From FEN-987 sp964598845 (GTDB taxonomy: Archaea > Thermoproteota > Bathyarchaeia > 40CM-2-53-6), in assembly GCA_964598845.1 (NCBI GenBank), contig CAZRDM010000024.1, positions 1-31,828 of the forward strand: DNA of 31,828 bases, written 5' to 3'. A program made the position numbers and the translations under genes. Under the pieces are notes generated by a model, which was not told the origin of the DNA, ran no database searches, and worked only from the letters and a program-made list of their open reading frames with translations. Positions 1 through 8,854 of this stretch are shown here, piece after piece. The stretch's first letter is position 1. Each line of letters starts with the position of its first letter.

Positions 1-120
1 CTCATAACGCATACAAGCTCTGAGATGGGGGCACATGCAACTCAATAAATGCCTTTCGAAGATGTATGCGAGGAGTAGAGCAAATGTCCGACGATAGGGT
101 TGAGAAGCGAACACTGCAGC

Positions 121-897
121 CTACAGGATTTTCCTAAATAGGTCCATTCGTCTTCCGAGAAGAAGTCCTCTCGACAAGCCACGTTCTTGACTGTGTCTGA
201 TTCGGGTGAGACCTCTGACTATTGCTACGGGTATCTGTTCTCTACCCTGCCCCATTACTAGCTCCGCAGCGGCGGCCACTTCATCCGCTAGCCCTACCAA
301 TTTGTACCTCAATTTGTAGCCGAAGATGTCCTCAGACCCTCTGTAGTCAAAGAGAGGTTCAAATCCTGAGATCCCGATCGCAAATTCAACCTGTCCGAAA
401 CGGAGCGGCCGACTGTAGGTATCAGCTACAATTACACCCAGTCTTCTTCCCGAAAGCTGTTCTAAACGAACTCTGATGTTATTCGCCGATAGGTCAGAAT
501 CATCAGGAAGCCTACAATAGATTAGCCGCCCATCTACATTCGACTTGTCGACGCCAGCATTCAAACATAGGAAGCCATCCTTTCGTCGAACCACCAATGC
601 CTGTGGGCTTGCGCGCAAAACTTCGTTCGAATCGCGCAAAATCAGTTCAACAAGTCGTGGGTCTTTCCTAGTGCGTCTAGAAATTGATCGCGCTCTTTGA
701 CCGGGCGTCACGCAAGAGATGTCTACTAGAAGGCCCTCGGCCTTGGAAATGATCTTGTGTGAGACGACGACTACATCGCCGTCAGCTGGCTTGATTTTCT
801 GAGACCTTGCAGCGTCGAAAATGAGCTGAGCAATGTCATCGCCTGGCTTGACGAGTGGGATTCTTTCCAAACCGAAGATTTCGACCTTACTTACCAA
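121..897 (-). CDS. cofE: Coenzyme F420-0:L-glutamate ligase (CofE)
   Basis: This 258-residue protein matches CofE, the GTP-dependent ligase that adds L-glutamate residues to F420-0 in the cytosol, giving gamma-glutamyl F420. The family signatures appear in order: an N-terminal VVVSHKIISKAEG segment (residues 43-55), NAGVDKSNV at 113-121, ADTYSRPLRFGQ at 158-169 and ADEVAAAAELVMGQ at 204-217. The length is normal for the single-domain archaeal form, with no fused C-terminal FbiB domain. The start is TTG, with an AAGGAG Shine-Dalgarno sequence about 12 nt upstream; no ATG fits the alignment better. It is transcribed divergently from the pyrophosphatase genes and stands alone, with no other cof gene in the window. 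Its presence implies that the host makes F420. Confidence 0.93.
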   Translation of the reverse strand: MVSKVEIFGLERIPLVKPGDDIAQLIFDAARSQKIKPADGDVVVVSHKIISKAEGLLVDISCVTPGQRARSISRRTRKDPRLVELILRDSNEVLRASPQALVVRRKDGFLCLNAGVDKSNVDGRLIYCRLPDDSDLSANNIRVRLEQLSGRRLGVIVADTYSRPLRFGQVEFAIGISGFEPLFDYRGSEDIFGYKLRYKLVGLADEVAAAAELVMGQGREQIPVAIVRGLTRIRHSQERGLSRGLLLGRRMDLFRKIL

Positions 898-1084
898 ATT
901 CCACCGGTCTCCTTAGTCGAATCTCAATGCTCGAGATCAAACGCTTCCGTGGCTTCCAACAGCGACTCATGTCCTTATCGATTAAAGAGTGTTGACGAAA
1001 AGTGCGGCCAGTATTCGTAAACCCAGCGGAGCGTGAGTGCAGCTCGATCCGGTAAATAGTAACATGGACAAACTATAGACTTCC

Positions 1085-1092
1085 CTTAAATA
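1085..1092 (+). promoter_or_regulatory. TATA box of the pyrophosphatase pair
   Basis: CTTAAATA lies in the intergenic region between divergent cofE and hppA. Transcription would start near 1115, giving a leader of about 40 nt that contains the purine-rich GAGAGGAAGG upstream of the TTG at 1156. Inferred from sequence only. Confidence 0.55.
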
Positions 1093-1155
1093 ACAATCCC
1101 CAGTCGTTTGGCAAACCGTCATATCGATCTTCGAGAGGAAGGTTCAAGCTGAACT

Positions 1156-3471
1156 TTGATTAGTGGCACGCCCTTCGAGATTATGGCGATCTGGAGTATT
1201 CTTGGGATCGCCTTTCTAGGGCTGGCCTACGCGCTCTTTCTTCGCGCCCAGATACTGCGCAAGGACAAAGGCAATCCAAAGATGGTGGAGGTCTGGGATG
1301 CCATTCGCGTGGGTGCCGACACCTACCTTAACCGCCAGTTGCGTACTATAAGTCCGCTAATCGTTGCTCTGACCGTTGTTTTGTTCTTCTCCGTTTACAT
1401 CGTTCCACCCAGCGAGGAGGCGGTGCAGACATTCTCGTGGGTGAGTTCCGAACAAGTGCGACTGATCGTGGGGGTCGGACGGTCCTTAGCGTTCATCATG
1501 GGCGCAATGTTCTCCGTTATGGTTGGACAATTCGGCATGCGTATGGCTGTGCAAGGAAATGTGCGGGTGGCCGCCGCCTCCCGGAAGAGTTTCTCCGAAG
1601 CATTGATGATCGCCTATCGTGCTGGCACAATTACAGGAATGCTTACGGACGGTCTTGGACTGCTAGGCGGAATCATTATCTTCATCATTTTTGGACTCGC
1701 TGCACCTGACGCTTTGCTGGGTTTCGGTTTCGGTGGTACACTGGTCGCTCTGTTTATGCGCGTTGGCGGCGGCATCTACACGAAAGCGGCTGATGTCGGC
1801 GCCGATTTGGTGGGAAAAGTTGAGGCTGGCATTCCCGAAGACGATCCACGTAATGCAGCTGTCGTTGCTGATTTGGTCGGAGATAACGTGGGTGACTGCG
1901 CTGGCATGGCGGCAGACATTTTCGAGTCATATGAGGTGACCATAGTTTCTGCGCTCATCCTAGGGCTGGCAGTCTACGGTATGACACAGGAGTTGAAGTG
2001 GATCATCTTCCCCCTTCTAGTCCGAGGCATAGGGGTGCTATCATCAATCGCCGGCACCTACCTTGTAAAAGGGCGTAAAGAAGAGAAGCGCGGTAATGCA
2101 ATGGCCTATATTAATCGAGGTTTCTATACATCGGCTGCCATCTCAATTCTCTCATTCCTTGCGATTGCGCTTCTCTACATGAACGAGCTACGTGCTTTTC
2201 TTTCGGTGAGTGCCGGGATTGTCTTGGCTATCGTGATTGATGAGCTGACGAAGCTCTCTACGGATACACACTACAGACCCGTCAAAGATATCGCGTCGGC
2301 ATCAAGGACCGGGTCCGCTACGTTGATTCTTCGTGGGCTTGCAGTGGGCTTTGAGGCCTCGACTTGGCAGATAATAGTGATAGCGGCTACAATTCTTGCC
2401 GCTGTATTGATTTATTGGGGGCAACCGGTTGCGTTCGTCCTCTATGGAGTTGCGATGACCGGTATCGGAATGCTCACCTTGACTGGAAACAATGTGGCTA
2501 TGGACTCATACGGGCCGATCTCAGACAACGCAAATGGAATCGGTGAGATGGCAGATCTCGAACCGGAGGCTCGGCAGGTCATGGCTGATTTGGACGCGGT
2601 AGGCAACACGACGAAAGCTATCACAAAAGGCGTTGCCATAGGCTCCGCCGTAATAGCTGCGCTCTCGCTCTTTGGCTCATACTTAACTGATGTCACGAAG
2701 GTGCAGGCTCAGATGGGCATCCCCGAAGGCGTACGTCTTTTTTCGACAGGGATCCGAATCTCGGATCCCAGCGTCTTCATCGGTTTGCTGGTTGGCGGGT
2801 CAGTGCCGTGGCTCTTCTCTTCCTTGACCATCAACTCGGTGGCCAAAGCGGCATCGCTTATCGTCGAGGAGGTTAGACGTCAGTTCCGCATACCCGGCAT
2901 AATGGAGGGAAAGGTGCAGCCCGAGTACAAGGAGGCGGTGGCCATTTGCACAATCGCCGCGCAAAAGGAGCTGATCGGGTTAGCGCTGATCGCGATCCTC
3001 ACGCCATTGATCGTGGGAATGCTACTGGGGGTCGAGGCCTTGGGAGGTTTCCTAGGCGGTGCAATCTTGTCGGGACAGCTTCTGGCTGTCTTCATGGCCA
3101 CGTCGGGCGGCGCTTGGGATAACGCGAAGAAGACTATTGAAGATGGCCTCTATGGGGGTAAAGGCTCAGAAGCCCACAAAGCCTCGGTGGTTGGTGACAC
3201 CGTGGGCGATCCGCTTAAGGACACAGCTGGGCCTGCCTTGAATCCAATGATTAAGGTCATCAATCTAGTTTCCCTGATAGCTGCTCCCATTCTCATTCAA
3301 TATCTTCTCCCTGACCCTAGAGTCGTCGTAACTGCGATAATCTTCATCCTAATAGTGGCCGGCGCTATCATCCAATACCACTACTACTACCCGCTGTCAT
3401 CAATTATCCACTCAAAACTTCTCGGTCTCCGCGGGAAAGTGAACGAAGCCGAGATAAATCGAGAGAACTGA
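1156..3471 (+). CDS. hppA: K+-independent membrane-bound proton-pumping pyrophosphatase, copy 1
   Basis: This 771-residue polytopic protein (about 16 membrane spans) is a membrane pyrophosphatase, which couples PPi hydrolysis to proton export. The PPi/Mg-binding motifs are intact: DVGADLVGKVE (213-223), IPEDDPRN (226-233), GDNVGDCAGMAADIFESY (242-259), GPISDNANGIGEM (453-465) and a C-terminal GDTVGDPLKDTAGP. In VGNTTKAIT, Lys487 and Thr490 occupy the positions that mark the K+-independent, proton-pumping class; K+-dependent enzymes carry Ala there. The start is TTG at 1156, preceded by GAGAGGAAGG; the ATG at 1183 is an alternative. A second, divergent paralogue follows 55 nt downstream in the same orientation. 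The pumping ion is inferred from these signature residues, not shown directly. Confidence 0.95.
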   Translation: MISGTPFEIMAIWSILGIAFLGLAYALFLRAQILRKDKGNPKMVEVWDAIRVGADTYLNRQLRTISPLIVALTVVLFFSVYIVPPSEEAVQTFSWVSSEQVRLIVGVGRSLAFIMGAMFSVMVGQFGMRMAVQGNVRVAAASRKSFSEALMIAYRAGTITGMLTDGLGLLGGIIIFIIFGLAAPDALLGFGFGGTLVALFMRVGGGIYTKAADVGADLVGKVEAGIPEDDPRNAAVVADLVGDNVGDCAGMAADIFESYEVTIVSALILGLAVYGMTQELKWIIFPLLVRGIGVLSSIAGTYLVKGRKEEKRGNAMAYINRGFYTSAAISILSFLAIALLYMNELRAFLSVSAGIVLAIVIDELTKLSTDTHYRPVKDIASASRTGSATLILRGLAVGFEASTWQIIVIAATILAAVLIYWGQPVAFVLYGVAMTGIGMLTLTGNNVAMDSYGPISDNANGIGEMADLEPEARQVMADLDAVGNTTKAITKGVAIGSAVIAALSLFGSYLTDVTKVQAQMGIPEGVRLFSTGIRISDPSVFIGLLVGGSVPWLFSSLTINSVAKAASLIVEEVRRQFRIPGIMEGKVQPEYKEAVAICTIAAQKELIGLALIAILTPLIVGMLLGVEALGGFLGGAILSGQLLAVFMATSGGAWDNAKKTIEDGLYGGKGSEAHKASVVGDTVGDPLKDTAGPALNPMIKVINLVSLIAAPILIQYLLPDPRVVVTAIIFILIVAGAIIQYHYYYPLSSIIHSKLLGLRGKVNEAEINREN

Positions 3472-3526
3472 GTTACGATTCGAATGCTGAGCGCCCGCTG
3501 AACTTAAATCGCGGTTACCTAACGCC

Positions 3527-5632
3527 GTGCGGGAAGTCTCTTCACTCATTGGCGAGCAGGCATTGCTGATCGAATACGTGTTTGCAGTGAGTCTATTCTC
3601 CCTCGCCGCCGCGGCCTGCATCGTCCAGTGGATCGTCAAGCAGGATTCGGGGACCGAGCGGATGCGCGAACTTTCCAACACGATTAAGGATGGTGCCGAA
3701 GCCTATCTGAGGCGCCAGTACAAAACGATAAGCATAATCGCCATTGTCTTCACCGTCATTCTGGCTATCTCAATTCGTGATCCGAAGAATATCTGGCTTG
3801 GAGTCGATACAGCCGGGGGCTTCTTGTTCGGAGCTCTGTGTTCAAACCTTGCGGGCTATATTGCAATGTACATCTCGGTGCGATCAAACGTCCGAACGGC
3901 AAGGGGCGTGATGACTAGCCTCGACCGCGCGCTCAAGATAGCCTTCCGCGGGGGGGTCGTCTTCGGGCTCGCTGTCGTCTCCCTAAGCCTACTGGGCATA
4001 GCGACCCTATTCCTACTCTTCAACGGAGATCCTCGACTGACTGTCGGTTTTGCTTTTGGCGCGAGCTTCGCGGCGCTGTTTGCGCAGCTTGGCGGCGGCA
4101 TCTACACGAAAGCGGCCGACATGAGCGCGGATTTGGTTGGGAAAGTGGAAGCAGGAATCCCGGAGGATGACGCCCGGAATCCAGCCGTTGTGGCGGACCT
4201 TGTTGGCGACAATGTCGGGGACATCGCAGGTCGCGGAGCTGACCTATTCGAATCAATCACCGGCGAGAATATCGGTGCGATGATCTTGGGTCTCGCGCCT
4301 GCGGTGTATGCCATATTCGGAATTAACGGACTCTTGTTTCCGCTCTTAGCGAGAGGGTTTGGCCTCATAGGGACTCTTATTGGCACATTCTTCGTCTACT
4401 CGCGCAAGAACGAGGATCCCTTCAAGTCCTTAACGCGGGGGCTCGTCGTGACAGGAGCCGTTTGCGCAATGGGATTCTATGTACTGACCGAGTTACTGTT
4501 GAACGGTGAATTGAACTTCTTTTTCGCAGCTCTTGTGGGTATCATAGGAGCTATCCTTGTTGCTTGGATCACAGACTATTACACGTCATATCGAAGGAGA
4601 CCAACACTGGAGATCGCGAACGCCTCTGAGAGTGGACCCGCACCCAGCATCGCAACTGGACTTGCAGTCGGCATGGAGTCAACAGGTTTGTTCATCATAG
4701 TCATTGGAGCGGCTATATTGCTGGCTTTCGGCTTAGGTAACGATTTCAAATCTCTTGGAGCGCATCTAAGTGTTGCAGACCCAGCATTTCAGCTGGGCGT
4801 GTACGGGACCGCGGTCGCAACTATGGGCATGTTATCCGTCACACCAATGATCCTTGCGATGGATGGGTTCGGTCCCATAACCGATAACGCCGGGGGTATT
4901 ATTGAAATGTCGGGCATCCCTGAGCAGGTCCGCGACATCTCTGACCGACTTGACTCGGTTGGAAATACGACCAAGGCTCTAACGAAAGGTTACGGTGTGG
5001 CATCCGCAGCGCTTTCTGCCTTCTTGCTTTTCAGCGCATTCTTGGAGGTTGCAGGACTCGACGGTGTAGATTTGGAAAAGCCGGGCGTTTTCATAGGAGC
5101 CCTGATAGGCGCCATGTTGATTTTCATGTTCAGTTCACTTGCAATAAGAGCGGTCGGAAAGACAGCAGCTGTGATGATACTTGAAATCAGGAGACAGTTC
5201 AAGGAGATCCCTGGTATACTTGAAGGAAGGACGAAACCCGACTACTCACGGTGCATCGACATTAGCACTAAGGCAGCTCTTAGGAACATGGTTCTGCCAA
5301 GTCTTCTGGTCGTCACAGGCCCAATTGCCGTCGGACTGGTTCTCGGCGCAGAGGCTGTGGGTGGCTTACTAATGGTGGGAACGGTAGTGGGAATATTGAT
5401 GGCACTTTTCATGAATAATGTAGGGGCAGCTCTAGACAATGCCAAGAAGTACATAGAAGCGGGTTTCTTGGGTGGGAAGGGCTCGCAGGCTCATGCTGCA
5501 ACCGTGATAGGAGACACTTTGGGCGATCCCCTCAAGGATACTGCAGGTCCCAGTTTGCATGTGGTGGTAAAGCTCCTGAACACCATAACTCTGGCTATGG
5601 CACCGCTCTTCATCATAGCGCTCCTAGTCTAG
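3527..5632 (+). CDS. hppA: K+-independent membrane-bound pyrophosphatase, copy 2 (divergent paralogue)
   Basis: This 701-residue membrane pyrophosphatase is about 70 residues shorter than its upstream neighbour and clearly paralogous. It keeps ADMSADLVGKVE (197-208), IPEDDARN, GDNVGDIAGRGADLFES (227-243), GFGPITDNAGGIIEM, GNTTKALTKG (Lys483, the K+-independent marker) and GDTLGDPLKDTAGPS. It differs where copy 1 has CAGMAADIFESYEVT: here it reads IAGRGADLFESITGENIGAM, so the two copies belong to different subfamilies rather than arising from a recent duplication. The start is GTG at 3527, 55 nt after copy 1, probably in the same transcript. The two may differ in coupling ion, expression or affinity; the sequence alone does not say. 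Confidence 0.94.
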   Translation: MREVSSLIGEQALLIEYVFAVSLFSLAAAACIVQWIVKQDSGTERMRELSNTIKDGAEAYLRRQYKTISIIAIVFTVILAISIRDPKNIWLGVDTAGGFLFGALCSNLAGYIAMYISVRSNVRTARGVMTSLDRALKIAFRGGVVFGLAVVSLSLLGIATLFLLFNGDPRLTVGFAFGASFAALFAQLGGGIYTKAADMSADLVGKVEAGIPEDDARNPAVVADLVGDNVGDIAGRGADLFESITGENIGAMILGLAPAVYAIFGINGLLFPLLARGFGLIGTLIGTFFVYSRKNEDPFKSLTRGLVVTGAVCAMGFYVLTELLLNGELNFFFAALVGIIGAILVAWITDYYTSYRRRPTLEIANASESGPAPSIATGLAVGMESTGLFIIVIGAAILLAFGLGNDFKSLGAHLSVADPAFQLGVYGTAVATMGMLSVTPMILAMDGFGPITDNAGGIIEMSGIPEQVRDISDRLDSVGNTTKALTKGYGVASAALSAFLLFSAFLEVAGLDGVDLEKPGVFIGALIGAMLIFMFSSLAIRAVGKTAAVMILEIRRQFKEIPGILEGRTKPDYSRCIDISTKAALRNMVLPSLLVVTGPIAVGLVLGAEAVGGLLMVGTVVGILMALFMNNVGAALDNAKKYIEAGFLGGKGSQAHAATVIGDTLGDPLKDTAGPSLHVVVKLLNTITLAMAPLFIIALLV

Positions 5633-5634
5633 GG

Positions 5635-5909
5635 CTAGATAAGACACGCGCTCGGTCGTAGGTCAGAGAGTCTCTGAATCTGCAATTTCCTAGATTTCTG
5701 GACATCTACGTCTGCTAATATCACAGACTCACTCTTGGCGTGTGCAACGACTTTTGACGCAACATTGTCCTAGCTATGTCAGGTGCGAGGTAAGCTGAGA
5801 AGATGCTAGTAACCCCTAACACAACTTTCTTTCCAGCCAACACGCTTCCTTTGGTTCCCGTAATGTCGTTCAGAAGTTCGATCGATGAATCATTCCCTAT
5901 GACATGCAA
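5635..5909 (-). pseudogene. Remnant: CoaBC N-terminus joined to a nitrilase-like C-terminus
   Basis: Read from a TTG at 5909, a 62-codon stretch contains GSVLAGKKVVLGVTSIFSAY followed by LAPDIARTMLRQ. This resembles the start of the flavoprotein half of CoaBC (phosphopantothenoylcysteine decarboxylase/ligase), typically GK-x-I-V-L-x-VTGS-x-AAY. The frame then closes after ten unrelated codons. In another frame of the same strand, from about 5765 down to a TAG at 5635-5637, the reading VILADVDVQKSRKL, then LSDLRPSACLI resembles the C-terminal end of carbon-nitrogen hydrolases (VADIDL...R...L...RRP.LY). The simplest reading is a deletion fusing the first ~50 codons of one gene to the last ~40 of another, now decayed. 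Both resemblances are short, so confidence is limited. No intact copy of either gene is in the window. Confidence 0.4.
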
Positions 5910-5954
5910 GGTTCGCGGTGTTAAGACTTCGTTTCATGGCAAGGGCAAGAACAC

Positions 5955-5961
5955 TATTAAA
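5955..5961 (+). promoter_or_regulatory. TATA box of the aminotransferase gene
   Basis: TATTAAA about 26 nt upstream of roughly 5984 places the transcript start just before the TTG at 5987 and ATG at 5996. The message would be leaderless or nearly so, which argues against the much longer reading frame starting at 5918. Confidence 0.5.
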
Positions 5962-5995
5962 CACGCCTGCTCTATGGCGCGCCGGGTTGTCTGAG

Positions 5996-7198
5996 ATGAA
6001 TGTCCAAGCATCAAGGAGGGCGCATGAAGTCGAATACGCGATCCGTGATGTCATATTGAAAGCAGAAGAGCTGAGACGTAAAGGGAGGAAGGTCCTGTAT
6101 CTGAACATTGGTGACCCCGTCAGATATGGGTTTGACACCCCACCCCATATCAAGCAGGCGGTTCTGAAAGCGATTGAGAGCGGGTCAAACTACTATTCAC
6201 CGTCAGAAGGGCTGAAGGAGCTGAGGGAAGCAGTGGCTGAAAAGGAGAAGAAAGTCAACGGAGCTCACATTGAAGCGGACAATGTCGTAATCACCGCAGG
6301 AATCTCCGAAGCAATCCTACTGCTGATGGGCGCAATCGTGAACCCTGGTGACGAGGTTTTGATGCCGGGCCCTTGCTACCAGCCTTATCTGACTTACACG
6401 AAATTCTTTGAGGGAAAGCCAGTAACATATCGAACTCTGGAGGAGAGAGGCTGGTCTCCGGACATTGCTGATATACAAAATAAGATAACCGACCGAACTC
6501 GACTGATTGTGATAATCAATCCCAACAACCCAACCGGTTCTGTGTATTCCCGAAGTGAATTGGAGAAGATTATCGAGTTGGCGGCCTCCCACGACATCCC
6601 AATCGCCGCAGACGAGATTTACGACCGAATAATATTCGAGGGCGAGTTCACAGGAGTAGCCTCGATGGCCAGAGACGTACCGATGATCGGCTTGAATGGT
6701 TTCTCGAAGGCATATCTGATGACTGGTTGGCGCTTGGGTTACCTGTATCTTCAGGATCCGACTGGGAGCCTGGCATCTGTGTGGGACGGGATTCAAAGAC
6801 TTTCGCGTGTAAGACTCTGTGCCAGTACACCTAGCCAAGTCGCCGCTGTCGAAGCACTACGAGGACCACAGGATCATATTATGCACATGGTTGCGAAACT
6901 GAAGGAGCGACGAGATTTCTCTTGGAAGCGAGTAAACGAGATATCAGGTCTCACAGCTTCGAAACCAGCGGGCGCGTTCTACGTCTTCCCAAAGATCAGG
7001 CTGATGGGCGCGATGTGGAAAAATGATGAGGAGTTCGTTAGCGAACTGTTGAAGGAAACGGGAGTACTCGTCGTCCACGGATCCGGCTTCGATCCAAACT
7101 ACGGTTTGGATCATTTCAGGATGGTCTTCCTTCCTGATGAGAGCGTGCTACAACAAGCCTTTGATGCGATTCAAGATTTCATGAAGAGGCACACGTGA
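5996..7198 (+). CDS. Class I/II PLP-dependent aminotransferase (alanine/aspartate transaminase-like)
   Basis: This 400-residue cytosolic fold-type I aminotransferase matches archaeal alanine/aspartate transaminases. Visible signatures include LNIGDP near the N-terminus, YYSPSEGLKELREAVA for substrate-arm recognition, the NPNNPTG motif (Asn contacting PLP), DEIYD (Asp and Tyr contacting PLP), and NGFSKAYLMTGWRLGY with the Schiff-base lysine at about residue 238. The frame stays open upstream to 5918, but the ATG at 5996 gives the usual family N-terminus (MNVQASRRAHEVEYAIRDV) and fits the TATA box at 5955-5961. Substrate preference (Ala/pyruvate versus Asp or aromatic) cannot be read safely. 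It is followed by rpo12, which has its own promoter. Confidence 0.88.
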   Translation: MNVQASRRAHEVEYAIRDVILKAEELRRKGRKVLYLNIGDPVRYGFDTPPHIKQAVLKAIESGSNYYSPSEGLKELREAVAEKEKKVNGAHIEADNVVITAGISEAILLLMGAIVNPGDEVLMPGPCYQPYLTYTKFFEGKPVTYRTLEERGWSPDIADIQNKITDRTRLIVIINPNNPTGSVYSRSELEKIIELAASHDIPIAADEIYDRIIFEGEFTGVASMARDVPMIGLNGFSKAYLMTGWRLGYLYLQDPTGSLASVWDGIQRLSRVRLCASTPSQVAAVEALRGPQDHIMHMVAKLKERRDFSWKRVNEISGLTASKPAGAFYVFPKIRLMGAMWKNDEEFVSELLKETGVLVVHGSGFDPNYGLDHFRMVFLPDESVLQQAFDAIQDFMKRHT

Positions 7199-7215
7199 GT
7201 CTGCGAGGCTGCAAA

Positions 7216-7223
7216 GTTTAATT
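7216..7223 (+). promoter_or_regulatory. TATA box of rpo12
   Basis: GTTTAATT lies about 38 nt upstream of the ATG at 7257. Transcription would start near 7245 with a leader of about 12 nt. Confidence 0.5.
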
Positions 7224-7256
7224 GTAGTGCGCCTCACTCGACCGCTGGTCCAGTCC

Positions 7257-7433
7257 ATGTCTGAAGAGTCCGAACAGCGTCCCGCGGGCATAATGTATGA
7301 ATGCATTAGCTGCGGGCAACGTCTAACAGCAGATCAATTGGCCATGACCCCTGAAATTAAGTGCCCTTTCTGTGGATATAGAGTCCTGCGGAAGGCGCGT
7401 CCTCCAATAGTGAAAAGGATCAAAGCACGCTAA
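7257..7433 (+). CDS. rpo12: DNA-directed RNA polymerase subunit Rpo12 (RpoP/RPB12 homologue)
   Basis: This 58-residue protein is the zinc-ribbon polymerase subunit that binds the Rpo3/Rpo10/Rpo11 assembly platform. Zinc ligands are Cys16, Cys19, Cys36 and Cys39 in MYECISCG and IKCPFCGYRVL, followed by the diagnostic basic tail KARPPIVKRIKAR. An in-frame GTG ten codons upstream would give a longer protein, but the TATA box at 7216-7223 and the family length favour the ATG at 7257. The gene converges on tatC and the two stop codons overlap by 4 nt, so there is no room for separate terminators. Confidence 0.93.
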   Translation: MSEESEQRPAGIMYECISCGQRLTADQLAMTPEIKCPFCGYRVLRKARPPIVKRIKAR

Positions 7434-8335
7434 ACCTGGGATTTGCCGCACCTAGAGCAGAAACTTGAAGAGGGATCTAAGAGTCCTGCGCAGAACCTGC
7501 ATTTCGAATGGAGAGGCTTGACATCTTGGGGAGTGTACGAGGTCGAACGGGTCTTCTCGTATCGTCTTCCAAAAAGAACTGCTAATTCAAGCAGTGCAAC
7601 CATGGGAACGAATAGAGCTAGATCTGCAAGCGGACCCCCGTCCGGGGTGATCACGGCTGTGATGACATACATGGCGGCGTAGATGTATCGCCGTCTATCG
7701 GTTACGTAGCTGGTTTTGAGGACTCCGAATTTGACTAGAAGGACGAAGAAGACGGGTAATGTGAACGAGAAACCCGTCACTGCGGTCGTTACGAAGACGA
7801 GATTGTAGAAATCAATCACATAGATTATGGGTGTGGCGTTTGCAATTCTGAAGAAGGGAATCATAGCCCAGAGCATGAACGGCGCGAGTATCTTGTAGCC
7901 GAACACTGCTCCCATCATGAATAGCATTGTAAAGGATGTGACGAACGGATAGACTGCACTTCGTTCGTGTGGGTAGAGAGCTGGATCGATGTACCTATAC
8001 ACTTCGTAGGCAATGATCGGAGTGCTGACGCCAACCCCTAGGATGACCGATGCTATCAGGTAGATTTCAAGCGGTGCGGTGAATTCGCCAGCGATCAGTT
8101 GAATTTCGGGAGGCAGTACGTCGTTGACAACCTGTTTCAGCACCAACGCAACGGCAGGGTCATAGAAAGCCAGAGGATCTCGTATGAATGAGGCGTTAGC
8201 AGGAAAGACCATGAAGAAGATGGTTGCCACGATGACTGAGTAGAATACGAGCTTGAACCTAACTCTCAGCTCATTGATATGATCCCAAAATGTGCCAACT
8301 TTCTCTGTTATGCTGTTCAGCAATCGCGCGTTCAC
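7430..8335 (-). CDS. tatC: Sec-independent translocase TatC with C-terminal zinc ribbon
   Basis: This 301-residue six-span membrane protein is TatC, the receptor of the twin-arginine pathway that recognises RR signal peptides and exports folded proteins. The cytosolic N-terminus carries FWDHINELRVRFK, the family HxxELRxR motif. Conserved features follow in the helices, including a PIIAYEVYRYIDPALYPHER loop and VITPDGGPLADL in the last periplasmic turn. After the last span, about 25 residues form a zinc ribbon: CRFCAGLLD and FCSRCG. That ribbon is not part of canonical TatC. The start is GTG. tatA lies 183 nt upstream on the same strand and probably has a separate promoter. The ribbon should face the cytosol, where signal peptides dock. 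Confidence 0.92.
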   Translation of the reverse strand: MNARLLNSITEKVGTFWDHINELRVRFKLVFYSVIVATIFFMVFPANASFIRDPLAFYDPAVALVLKQVVNDVLPPEIQLIAGEFTAPLEIYLIASVILGVGVSTPIIAYEVYRYIDPALYPHERSAVYPFVTSFTMLFMMGAVFGYKILAPFMLWAMIPFFRIANATPIIYVIDFYNLVFVTTAVTGFSFTLPVFFVLLVKFGVLKTSYVTDRRRYIYAAMYVITAVITPDGGPLADLALFVPMVALLELAVLFGRRYEKTRSTSYTPQDVKPLHSKCRFCAGLLDPSSSFCSRCGKSQV

Positions 8336-8518
8336 CAGGGACGCGGCTTGAATCGGCTGGAGACTGACTTTTCAGGCTCGTTGATTTGAGTTGTCCTTCC
8401 AGCATTGGTTTGCGGTTTTTCCAATTGTGGCTTAGTCGAGAGCGGAGGAAAGTTCACGCCTATGATTACCGTTGGTGTAATCCCCGAGCCAAGAAAGCCT
8501 TTCCTGCCGGCGAGTGAA

Positions 8519-8839
8519 TTACTGCTTCTTGACGGATCTTTCGGCGATCTCCTTTGCTATCTCTTCCTTCGTCTTCCCTTCGGTACTTATCCCTAAGCTC
8601 TTCGCGGCTGTAATTAACGGATCGGGGGCTGGCTGAGTGCTCGTGGTAGAAGACACAGAAGCAGCAGATGAGGCTTCTTTGGCGGCTTTCTCGAATTCTT
8701 TCTTGGCAAGACCTATCGATCTAGCTAGTTCCGGAAGTTTCTGAGGGCCCCAAAGGAAAATGACGACGAGGATGGCCACTATGATAAGCCACTCGTAACC
8801 AACTACGGCCAACGATTTTTCACATCGAAAACCATGCAT
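8519..8839 (-). CDS. tatA: Twin-arginine translocase pore subunit TatA
   Basis: This protein of up to 106 residues has the TatA architecture: one N-terminal span (EWLIIVAILVVIFLW), the hinge GPQKLPELARSIG, and an amphipathic helix KKEFEKAAKEAS. A Ser/Thr/Pro-rich acidic-basic tail ends in SVKKQ. TatA oligomerises to form the export channel with TatC. The longest frame starts at an ATG (8839), but the TATA box at 8845-8854 is only about 10 nt away and predicts transcription from near 8824. The TTG at 8812, ten codons in, may therefore be the true start, giving 97 residues and a normal short TatA N-terminus. Only one TatA/B-type gene is visible here. Confidence 0.9.
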   Translation of the reverse strand: MHGFRCEKSLAVVGYEWLIIVAILVVIFLWGPQKLPELARSIGLAKKEFEKAAKEASSAASVSSTTSTQPAPDPLITAAKSLGISTEGKTKEEIAKEIAERSVKKQ

Positions 8840-8844
8840 GGCGT

Positions 8845-8854
8845 TTAATATAAG
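8845..8854 (-). promoter_or_regulatory. TATA box of tatA
   Basis: On the minus strand this reads CTTATATTAA, a strong archaeal TATA box. A start site about 26 nt downstream (near 8824) lies inside the longest tatA frame and favours the internal TTG start at 8812. Confidence 0.55.

Noticed and set aside
355..640. GGTTCAAATCC and GTTCGAATC, resembling tRNA T-loops
   Set aside because: Both lie inside cofE and have no acceptor stem or anticodon arm around them.
5803..5994. Plus-strand frame opposite the CoaBC-like remnant
   Set aside because: The recognisable sequence is on the minus strand; this is its shadow and overlaps the aminotransferase promoter.
5918..5995. N-terminal extension of the aminotransferase
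   Set aside because: It lies mostly upstream of the predicted transcript start and is not part of the family fold.
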